5,120 bases of DNA from Bacteroidales bacterium UBA1800 (GTDB lineage Bacteria; Bacteroidota; Bacteroidia; Bacteroidales; VadinHA17): the NCBI GenBank assembly GCA_002319915.1, contig DCFQ01000016.1, positions 1 to 5,120 of the forward strand. Reading direction: 5' to 3'. Below the pieces are notes generated by a model. The model saw only the letters and a program-made list of their open reading frames with translations, made no database searches and was not told the origin of the DNA. The translations under genes and the position numbers were made by a program. This document shows positions 1 to 5,120 of this stretch, piece after piece; position 1 is the first letter of the stretch, and the number at the start of each line of letters is the position of its first letter.

Positions 1-2727
1 CTCGCCGCCCTCGCCGGTATTGCTCCTGCCCCCGATCCTGTTCATCGCGATCGCAATAGTCTCATGCGCTTCACGGCTGATCGAACCGAACGACATGGCG
101 CCGGTCACAAAACGCTTCATTATCTTTTCCGCAGGCTCCACCTCAGCGAGCGGCACCGGGCTCTTCCTTATCCTGAGCATGCCTCTCAGGAACAGGGGCC
201 CGCAGGTATCACTGTCGGCCTGGGCCGAGTATTCCCTGAACTTTTCAAAGTCGGCAGTCCGCGTACTCTGCTGCAGAAGGGCGATCGTCAACGGGTTCCA
301 GGCATGACGTTCCCCGTTCTTCCTGAATGAATAGACTCCCTCCGTCAGAATACCCGGCTGCTGTCCTTCCATATATGCCTTCCTGTGCGGAATGAGCACC
401 TCTTCGGCAATCTCCTTCATTCCTATGCCACCGATCCTTGAAACGGTGCCTGCGAAATATTTGTCAATGACATCATTATGTATCCCAACCGCCTCGAATA
501 TCTGCGATGACCGGTAGCTTCTCAGTGTGCTGATCCCCATCTTCGACATGATCTTGAGGATACCCTTGTTTATCGAGTTGACATAGTTCTCCTCGGCTTT
601 CTGATAATCGAGCTGAATGGCCTTTTCCCTGACGAGACTGTCGATCACCGCAAAGCTCATGTAGGGATTTATTATGCTGGCACCGTACCCGAACAGAAGG
701 GCAAAGTGCATCACTTCCCGCGGTTCTGCGGTTTCGACAACGATGTCGATCTGCATCCTCTTGCGCCTGCTGATGAGATGGTGATGTATTGCCGACACTG
801 CCATCAGCGACGGTATCGGGGCCCTGTTTTCTTCAATCCCGCGATCGGAAATGATAATATAGTTCTTCCCTTCATCAACCGCCTTCTCGGCATCGGTGCA
901 GAGCCTGTCGAGGGCTTCGCGAAGGCCTTCGGCCCCCCTTGATGCGTCAAACAGCATCTGGAGGTTTGCCGCAGAGAACCCTTTGTATCGAAGGTTCTTT
1001 ACGATCTGGAAATATGTATTCGAGATCACCGGGTTCCTGAACCTGACCATCTTGACATGATCGGGCGATTCATCGAGCAGGTTCTGCTGCAGTGAGCCAA
1101 GATACCCGGAGAGGGTCATCACAAGCTCCTCCCTTATGGGATCGATTGGTGGGTTCGTTACCTGGGCAAAAAGCTGCTTGAAGTAATTGAACAGGCGGTA
1201 GGGCTTCCTGGAAAGCACAGCAACTGGAACATCATTTCCCATCGAGCTGATCGGCTCTTTCCCTGTTGCGGCCATCTCCTTTATAATCTTCTCAATATCT
1301 TCCAGGGAATAGTTGAAGGAAGTAAGGTACCTGTTGTACTGGTCCCCAAGGTCGGGAGAAATGGTCTGTCCCGTTTCAATCTCCTCGAGGTTTACCATAT
1401 TCTGAGCGATCCATTTGCCGTATGGGTAATCTTCGGCCAGCTTTTTCTTAAGCTCATCATCATAGAGGAGTTTCCCCTCCACCGTATCGACCAGGAGCAT
1501 CTTGCCGGGCTTGAGCCTTCCCTTTTCCCTGATCTCTGACGGATTGAACTGCTGCACCCCTGCCTCTGAACCCATTACAATAAGGTCGTTGTCGGTAATG
1601 ACATACCGGGATGGCCTTAGTCCGTTCCTGTCGAGCATTCCCCCGATATACCTGCCGTCTGAGAAGATAAGTGAAGCAGGCCCGTCCCATGGTTCCATGA
1701 ACGTTGAATGGTAGTGGTAGAAATCCCTCAGCTCGGGTGAGATAGGGTTCTTTGCGTTGATCGACTCCGGGATCAGCACCGACATTGCGTACGGCAATGA
1801 TTTCCCGCTCATCAGCAGGAACTCAAGGACATTATCCAGCGAGGCGGAATCGCTCTTCTCCGGTTCAATAATCGGATAGATCCGTTCGAGATCTCCAAGC
1901 TTTTCAGACCTGAGTATCGATTCCCTTGCCTCCATCCACATCCTGTTGCCCTTTATGGTATTTATCTCACCGTTATGCCCGAGAACCCGGAATGGCTGGG
2001 CAAGGTCCCAGCTCGGGAAGGTGTTGGTGCTGAACCTTGAATGTACCATGGCAATACCACTTTGCATCCGCTCATCAGTAAGGTCAGAATAATACTCTCT
2101 TAACTGAACGGACGTGAGCATACCTTTATAAACAAGAACACTTGTCGAGAGGCTGGGGATATAGAAAAAACTTTTGCTTTTAAGGTCAGATTCGCGTACC
2201 GCCTTTTCAGTCCGTTTTCTGATAATGTATAATTTGCGTTCCAGGTCCTCCTGCTGAAGGTCCGCTTTCATAAATACTTGTTTAATAAAAGGTTCCGTTG
2301 CCCCTGATATCTCTCCCAGGACTGAGCTATTCCGGGGAACCTCCCTGTAGCCGATGATCGATACTCCCTCTTCTGCGGCAAATCCTTCGAGCATTTCTTC
2401 ACATCGTGATGCCTCCGCAGTGTCCCGGGGAAGAAAAATCAGTCCCGTACCATATCTGCCTTCCCGGGGTAAGTTAAAGCCTTGTATCAAATAGAAATCG
2501 CGCGGCACTTGAATCATAATACCGGCCCCGTCGCCCGTCTTGCTGTCAGCGCCCTCTGCGCCTCTGTGTGTCATGTTCCTGAGTATGTCAAGACCCTGGC
2601 TTATGATAGTATGTGATTTCTCCCCCTTTAGATGAGCCACAAAGCCAATACCGCAGCTTCCATGTTCAAACTCATGTCTGTATAGTCCTTGATTTTGAGG
2701 TCGTTTCATACTCGCTTCTTTAAACAT
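1..2727 (-). CDS. gltB: Glutamate synthase (GOGAT) large/alpha subunit, 3'-truncated by window edge
   Basis: This subunit releases ammonia from glutamine and channels it to 2-oxoglutarate, giving two glutamates; electrons normally come from GltD via FeS clusters and FMN. The frame is open for 909 codons and runs off the left edge; full-length proteins have about 1500 residues. Numbered from the ATG at 2727, the Ntn-type glutaminase domain spans about residues 25-430. Its likely nucleophile is Cys25 (EHGSCGIGF), exposed after propeptide removal. Arg55 (THRGAEG) corresponds to mature Arg31, and the oxyanion Asn/Gly pair is in HNGEIN (251-256). HSRFSTNTFPSW (229-240) and LDRNGLRPSRY (365-375) are also family signatures. 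The central domain covers about 450-770. The FMN domain begins near 862 with GAMSFGSIS (876-884) and is cut at SNTGEGGE. Two in-frame starts are possible, 2727 and 2709; the second gives MKRPQNQGLY and fits family N-termini equally well. gltD may follow off the left edge. Confidence 0.97.
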   Translation of the reverse strand, partial: MFKEASMKRPQNQGLYRHEFEHGSCGIGFVAHLKGEKSHTIISQGLDILRNMTHRGAEGADSKTGDGAGIMIQVPRDFYLIQGFNLPREGRYGTGLIFLPRDTAEASRCEEMLEGFAAEEGVSIIGYREVPRNSSVLGEISGATEPFIKQVFMKADLQQEDLERKLYIIRKRTEKAVRESDLKSKSFFYIPSLSTSVLVYKGMLTSVQLREYYSDLTDERMQSGIAMVHSRFSTNTFPSWDLAQPFRVLGHNGEINTIKGNRMWMEARESILRSEKLGDLERIYPIIEPEKSDSASLDNVLEFLLMSGKSLPYAMSVLIPESINAKNPISPELRDFYHYHSTFMEPWDGPASLIFSDGRYIGGMLDRNGLRPSRYVITDNDLIVMGSEAGVQQFNPSEIREKGRLKPGKMLLVDTVEGKLLYDDELKKKLAEDYPYGKWIAQNMVNLEEIETGQTISPDLGDQYNRYLTSFNYSLEDIEKIIKEMAATGKEPISSMGNDVPVAVLSRKPYRLFNYFKQLFAQVTNPPIDPIREELVMTLSGYLGSLQQNLLDESPDHVKMVRFRNPVISNTYFQIVKNLRYKGFSAANLQMLFDASRGAEGLREALDRLCTDAEKAVDEGKNYIIISDRGIEENRAPIPSLMAVSAIHHHLISRRKRMQIDIVVETAEPREVMHFALLFGYGASIINPYMSFAVIDSLVREKAIQLDYQKAEENYVNSINKGILKIMSKMGISTLRSYRSSQIFEAVGIHNDVIDKYFAGTVSRIGGIGMKEIAEEVLIPHRKAYMEGQQPGILTEGVYSFRKNGERHAWNPLTIALLQQSTRTADFEKFREYSAQADSDTCGPLFLRGMLRIRKSPVPLAEVEPAEKIMKRFVTGAMSFGSISREAHETIAIAMNRIGGRSNTGEGGE

Positions 2728-2731
2728 ATTT

Positions 2732-2809
2732 TTAAAACAAACAAAAAACCGCCCTCTGTATATCCTGAGAACGGTTATCATCTATCTGTAATCTATGCGC
2801 CATTCTCAT
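2732..2809 (-). CDS. Putative 25-aa leader peptide of gltB
   Basis: A short ATG-to-TAA frame in the gltB leader, starting MRMAHRLQ and ending RAVFCLF. It has 4 Arg and 3 Gln (positions 8, 15, 18) in 25 residues. A second in-frame ATG is codon 3. Codons 12-21 coincide exactly with the terminator-like hairpin, so a ribosome translating this frame has to open that hairpin. The TAA lies 4 bases before the first possible gltB ATG at 2727, which would allow coupling. GGG directly precedes the ATG, but there is no well-spaced Shine-Dalgarno site, as is usual in Bacteroidota. I do not recognise a named peptide family. That it is translated is inference from its position; a chance open frame of this length is quite possible. 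Confidence 0.4.
   Translation of the reverse strand: MRMAHRLQIDDNRSQDIQRAVFCLF
2739..2776 (-). terminator. Terminator-like hairpin in gltB leader (candidate attenuator)
   Basis: Read on the minus strand, AACCGTTCTC (2776-2767) pairs over all 10 positions with GAGGGCGGTT (2756-2747), with two adjacent G-U wobbles and a 10-base loop. The stem runs directly into a T-tract (last stem Ts plus four more, then GTTTG), which is the form of an intrinsic terminator. It points toward gltB, ends about 20 bases before the gltB ATG at 2727, and lies more than 240 bases beyond the end of the upstream HAD gene. This position suits conditional termination of the gltB transcript better than simple termination of the previous operon, although the latter remains possible. 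Confidence 0.6.
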
Positions 2810-2823
2810 CCCGATGTATGAAT

Positions 2824-2834
2824 TCCTGACAGGA
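2824..2834. repeat. Short palindrome TCCTGACAGGA
   Basis: Five-base arms (TCCTG / CAGGA) flank a single A, inside the proposed gltB leader. It could be a protein-binding site. In RNA form, its UCCUG arm (minus strand) could pair with the CAGGA that closes the terminator-like hairpin at 2767-2763. That pairing is only five bases plus one wobble, so an antiterminator role is speculative. Confidence 0.3.
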
Positions 2835-2862
2835 CGCGCAGTGATAATATGGTAAATACTCT

Positions 2863-2880
2863 AATCATTTATTAATGATT
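2863..2880. repeat. Inverted repeat AATCATT-TATT-AATGATT
   Basis: Perfect 7-base arms with a 4-base spacer. If the promoter at 2886-2893 is real, this dyad lies at the very 5' end of the gltB transcript. It could then form a 5' stem-loop, or act as a DNA operator over the start site. Being A/T-only apart from one C and one G, it could also be incidental. Confidence 0.45.
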
Positions 2881-2885
2881 GGGAA

Positions 2886-2893
2886 CAAAAATA
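2886..2893 (-). promoter_or_regulatory. gltB: Candidate gltB promoter, Bacteroidota-type -7 box TATTTTTG
   Basis: The minus strand reads TATTTTTG, an exact match to the TAnnTTTG -7 consensus of the Bacteroidota primary sigma factor. A clear TTTG -33 element is not visible; only a TTTT run about 17-20 bases upstream could serve. Transcription would start near 2880, giving a leader of about 150 bases that contains the short open frame and the hairpin. The surrounding sequence is so A/T-rich that a chance match is a real possibility. Confidence 0.4.
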
Positions 2894-2900
2894 TTAATTA

Positions 2901-2926
2901 ATGATAGTAAAATGCGGCATTATCAT
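2901..2926. repeat. Nested dyad ATGATA...ATGC-G-GCAT...TATCAT
   Basis: The outer 6-base arms ATGATA (2901-2906) and TATCAT (2921-2926) enclose a second palindrome, ATGC-G-GCAT (2912-2920). The element lies immediately upstream of the candidate -7 box, across the region where a -33 element and an activator or repressor site would be expected. The regulator, if any, cannot be named. Confidence 0.4.
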
Positions 2927-2947
2927 AAATATTATTAAATATTTATG
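2924..2947. repeat. A/T-rich inverted repeat CATAAATAT / ATATTTATG
   Basis: Perfect 9-base arms separated by 6 bases, located about 80 bases downstream of the HAD gene stop. It overlaps the outer arm of the nested dyad by three bases. The stem has only one G-C pair and no following T-tract, so it is a poor intrinsic terminator. It may be part of the gltB control region or a weak transcript-end structure of the upstream operon. Confidence 0.4.
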
Positions 2948-3025
2948 AATAAATAATTAACAATTGAATGGATATATTAACGCTGATGAATTGGTTAATA
3001 AGCCCAAAATCCAGACTTGTGCTCC

Positions 3026-3637
3026 TTAAACTTTTAATCCTAAAGCTCTTAAATCCTTCCTGAGTTGCTCTGAAGAACGATAGTGTATGGCATGGAATCC
3101 CAGCTCTGCAGCGGCATCAGCATTAGGTTTGTTGTCATCAATATATACAGATTCGGACGGATTAATATTGTATCTGTTTATCAGCACCCTGTAAATAGCA
3201 TGATCAGGCTTGAGAAGTTTCTCATACCCTGAAACCACAATGCCATCAAATTTTTTCATGAACTCATAGCGATCATAAGCCACCGGAAAAGCTTCATGCG
3301 ACCAGTTGGAAAGGGCGTAGAGGGGCATTCCGGACGATTTAAGCTCATTGAATATATCGATAGTGTCTTTCAGCTCTCCTCCAAGCATCTCCTCCCAGCG
3401 GCCATAATAAAGGGCGATTTTGTCACTGTACTCCGGGTATTTTTCCGAAAGCTCGGCGGTGGCGACACTGAAAGTCTTGCCACCGTCCTGCTGTACGTTC
3501 CACTCATAAGTGCATATCTCCGAGAGGAACCACTCCATCTCTTCCTCGCTTTCGAAAATCTTACGGTACAGATGCCGGGGGTTCCAGTCTATCAGAACAC
3601 CCCCGATATCAAAGACAACGTATTTAATATTGCTCAT
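3026..3637 (-). CDS. HAD-superfamily hydrolase (subfamily IA-like phosphatase), 203 aa
   Basis: A cytoplasmic haloacid-dehalogenase-fold hydrolase, in most such proteins a small-molecule phosphatase. Motif I is VVFDIGGVLID with nucleophile Asp10. Motif II is ALSNWS with Ser110 and Asn111. Motif III is Lys143 in LLKPD. Motif IV is YIDDNKPNADAA with Asp167 and Asp168. The segment between motifs I and II is helical, as expected for a C1 cap. The usual second aspartate of motif I (DxD) is replaced by Gly12, as in the YihX-like group (DLGNV), so the general acid/base may be absent or come from elsewhere. The length is normal for the family. The ATG is preceded by an A-rich stretch and lies 31 bases after the metallo-hydrolase stop, so it is probably the last gene of the operon. 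Substrate unknown: a sugar phosphate phosphatase or a dehalogenase-like activity are both open. Confidence 0.9.
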   Translation of the reverse strand: MSNIKYVVFDIGGVLIDWNPRHLYRKIFESEEEMEWFLSEICTYEWNVQQDGGKTFSVATAELSEKYPEYSDKIALYYGRWEEMLGGELKDTIDIFNELKSSGMPLYALSNWSHEAFPVAYDRYEFMKKFDGIVVSGYEKLLKPDHAIYRVLINRYNINPSESVYIDDNKPNADAAAELGFHAIHYRSSEQLRKDLRALGLKV

Positions 3638-3668
3638 TAATGTTTTCTTTTTCGCTGCGCAATATTAG

Positions 3669-4520
3669 CTATAAATTCTCAGGACTAAATGCCACGCTTG
3701 CCCTTCCGACTGTACACACCTTAGCATCACCCGCAAAAGATTCATACGGTTTGGATTGGCAGGATCCGTCCAGGATAGCTTTAACGCACGCAACCTGATC
3801 TTTGATGAAATCGGCCGGAAGGGGGTCACCATGACCGGGAAATATTGTGGTGAATTCATCAATCTTCTGCACCTGCTTTTCGAGTGTCAGTAGATACCTG
3901 CTTAACGGAAGAGCATCTTTCATCCAGAGCCAAACCAGTCCGTTGTTGGTGTCGCCTGAAAAAAGTAACTTATTTCCGATATCAAGCAGGCAGATGCCTC
4001 CGGGGGTGTGACCGGGGGTTTCTATAACCTTTAACCAGCGATCGCCCAGATTGAAAACATCGCCCTCAACTACAGGGATCAGTTTTGTATTGAATGTTTT
4101 CCCTTTAAACTGATCATCACCTGATGGTCTTTGCTCCTCAGGCATATTTGCCAGGACCGCCTTCAGGCGCTCCGGCGTACTGTTGGTGGCCGCTGCATCA
4201 AGGTCGGCCTGATGAACATAGACCTTTTCAAACTGGTAGTTGGCCCCGGCATGGTCTCCGTGGCCGTGGGTGTTAATTACAATCAGAGGCTTGCCGGTCA
4301 GTTTCCGGATCTGTCCCACAAGATTAGCTGCCCCGATTCCGGTATCAACGACAAGTGCGCTGTCATGGCCGATGATCAGGTATATAACTGCTCCCTTATC
4401 ATTTATCTGCCAGACATCTTTTGCGACCTCTTTAACAACAAACCAGGAACTCGTGGGCTGACTATTTACGATTAAAGTTGATAGAATACACGCAACAAGC
4501 AGTATGGCTCTCTTCTTCAT
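3669..4520 (-). CDS. Exported metallo-beta-lactamase-fold hydrolase, 283 aa
   Basis: The N-terminus (MKKRAILLVACILSTLIVNS) has a positively charged start and a hydrophobic core, a likely Sec signal peptide with cleavage after Ser20; no lipobox is present at the predicted cut. The mature part has the metallo-beta-lactamase fold: THGHGDHAG supplies His85, His87, Asp89 and His90, then His171 (TPGHTPGG), bridging Asp190 (FSGDT) and His230 (FPGHGDP). All ligands of a two-metal site are present. Asp190 instead of Cys sets it apart from class B1 beta-lactamases and resembles glyoxalase II, lactonase and B3-type enzymes. The C-terminus (ASVAFSPENL) matches a motif common in periplasmic members of the superfamily. 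It begins 2 bases after the previous stop (TAA-TT-ATG), suggesting translational coupling. Substrate not determined: a lactone, thioester or phosphoester is as likely as a beta-lactam. Confidence 0.9.
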   Translation of the reverse strand: MKKRAILLVACILSTLIVNSQPTSSWFVVKEVAKDVWQINDKGAVIYLIIGHDSALVVDTGIGAANLVGQIRKLTGKPLIVINTHGHGDHAGANYQFEKVYVHQADLDAAATNSTPERLKAVLANMPEEQRPSGDDQFKGKTFNTKLIPVVEGDVFNLGDRWLKVIETPGHTPGGICLLDIGNKLLFSGDTNNGLVWLWMKDALPLSRYLLTLEKQVQKIDEFTTIFPGHGDPLPADFIKDQVACVKAILDGSCQSKPYESFAGDAKVCTVGRASVAFSPENL

Positions 4521-4522
4521 AA

Positions 4523-5120
4523 TTACTTATTTATTATTATTGCTCCTGAGATCTTCATTGCCTCAGAGGCCTCGCCCGGCAGCTTCCAGTCATTGTCAAA
4601 ACATCCCTCGGAAACGATGTTGTCAGGGCTCTCCCTGAACAGGAGGAAGTCTTTATATTTCTTAAGAACTTCAACCTTTGAACCCATAAATGCGAAGCCG
4701 GACTGACCGGCAGTCTTTTTCTCCGGTGTCCACCACGGGAGGCCTGAATTTATAATGACATAATGATTATTCAGCGGGAAGATGTAAACGAGGCCGTAGT
4801 CTGCAGCTTTGGCATCAAGATGCATCGGCAGCCTGTCGGCAAATTTCGCAATGACGGAGTTTGTCTCTTTCGTTCCGAAGAGAACAAGGTTCGAAATCTC
4901 GTAGTCGCTCTGCCGCACTTCCCTGTCGGAAATGACCCTTGGAAAGACCATGATCCTGCCGCCCATTCCTGACCAGTCAGCGCATGAGGCAGCCTGTGCA
5001 CGCCTGGCCGCAAGCTCCTCCTTCGAAGGATCTCCTCCTGTGCCATAGACATATACGTGGTTACTGCTTACTGCTGCATAGAGAGGTCCTTCAGCTCCCT
5101 GTTTCTTGGAGGTCAGCCCC
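4523..5120 (-). CDS. C-terminal part of a large protein, probably prolyl-oligopeptidase/esterase-like secreted hydrolase (5' end outside window)
   Basis: The frame is open from the right window edge to the TAA at 4525-4523, giving 198 residues of a C-terminal portion. An ATG at 4966 is internal: the upstream codons continue the same protein without a stop and read GPLYAAVSSNHVYVYGTGGD, followed by a charged helix (PSKEELAARRAQAA). Further on come ISNLVLFGTKETNSVIAKFA, DRLPMHL, a YGLVYIFPLN strand and HYVIINSG. The order GPxxxAxxxxxxxVYGT, NLVLFG..TNSVxAxxADRLP, YVIINSG is what I know from the C-terminal module of large secreted alpha/beta-hydrolase-fold peptidases and esterases. The catalytic domain would lie upstream and is not visible, so activity and export are inference. 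The protein heads the visible operon, with the metallo-hydrolase starting 2 bases after its stop. Confidence 0.75.
   Translation of the reverse strand, partial: GLTSKKQGAEGPLYAAVSSNHVYVYGTGGDPSKEELAARRAQAASCADWSGMGGRIMVFPRVISDREVRQSDYEISNLVLFGTKETNSVIAKFADRLPMHLDAKAADYGLVYIFPLNNHYVIINSGLPWWTPEKKTAGQSGFAFMGSKVEVLKKYKDFLLFRESPDNIVSEGCFDNDWKLPGEASEAMKISGAIIINK

Larger units (their letters stand above)
2728..3025. other. Intergenic control region between the HAD gene and gltB
   Basis: This is the only long non-coding stretch, 298 bases between the HAD stop and the first possible gltB ATG. From about 2840 to 3000 it is strongly A/T-rich and contains the dyads and the candidate promoter listed separately. 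From 2735 to 2835 it is less biased and contains the short leader frame and the terminator-like hairpin. No tRNA or other known RNA fold is recognisable. No convincing terminator directly follows the HAD gene. Confidence 0.7.

Noticed and set aside
20..330. Two overlapping plus-strand open frames (95 and 88 codons)
   Set aside because: They lie antisense to a well-conserved part of gltB (the start of the FMN domain) and have no recognisable features; they are shadows.
706..942. Plus-strand open frame of 78 codons
   Set aside because: Antisense to the gltB central domain, which is conserved and uninterrupted there; no independent coding evidence.
1460..1714. Open frames of 76 (minus) and 70 (plus) codons
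   Set aside because: Both are out-of-frame or antisense readings of the gltB glutaminase domain around LDRNGLRPSRY.
2847..2852. TATTAT on the minus strand as a sigma70-type -10 box for gltB
   Set aside because: No matching TTGACA-like element at the right distance, and the TAnnTTTG element further upstream fits the presumed lineage better.
2978..3000. TTAAC...GTTAA inverted repeat as terminator of the HAD gene
   Set aside because: Only 5-base A/T-rich arms, a long spacer and no T-tract; too weak to call.
2728..3025. CRISPR array, tRNA or insertion-sequence end in the A/T-rich intergenic region
   Set aside because: No regularly spaced direct repeats, no cloverleaf, no transposase remnant or target-site duplication could be seen.
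3296..3640. Plus-strand 114-codon frame
   Set aside because: Fully antisense to the HAD gene, whose catalytic motifs are intact; low-complexity-free but without family resemblance.
4131..4475. Plus-strand 114- and 73-codon frames
   Set aside because: Antisense to the metallo-hydrolase metal-binding region; the real gene explains the open reading.
4771..5052. Minus-strand 93-codon frame
   Set aside because: A +1/-1 shadow of the truncated hydrolase gene; rich in Arg and Ser as typical of an off-frame translation.

Overview
The window most likely comes from a member of the Bacteroidota (Bacteroidetes). The reasons are A/T-rich leaders without Shine-Dalgarno sites, a TAnnTTTG-type promoter element upstream of gltB, and the overall look of the proteins. 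This is inferred from style; no marker gene fixes the lineage. Every convincing gene lies on the minus strand, so the text should be read from right to left.

Right part (5120 down to 3026): three closely packed minus-strand genes form a probable operon. First is the C-terminal end of a larger protein that starts beyond the window. Its tail resembles the C-terminal module of large secreted prolyl-oligopeptidase/esterase-like hydrolases. Two bases after its stop comes an exported metallo-beta-lactamase-fold hydrolase with a complete set of metal ligands. After 31 bases comes a cytoplasmic HAD-superfamily hydrolase. The substrates of the last two cannot be read from sequence.

Middle (3025 down to 2728): a 298-base, strongly A/T-rich intergenic stretch full of inverted repeats. 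It holds a plausible gltB promoter. Close to gltB it also holds a 10-bp hairpin followed by a T-tract on the minus strand, which looks like an intrinsic terminator placed in the gltB leader. A 25-codon open frame runs through this hairpin and stops 4 bases before the first possible gltB start codon. Together these look like a transcription attenuator controlled by translation of a leader peptide. This is the most interesting element of the window.

Left part (2727 down to 1): the N-terminal ~60% of the glutamate synthase (GOGAT) large subunit, gltB, running off the left edge just inside its FMN-binding domain. Its frame is uninterrupted and its catalytic residues are present, so it should be a functional housekeeping gene of nitrogen assimilation. 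The operon on the right has no evident functional link to it.
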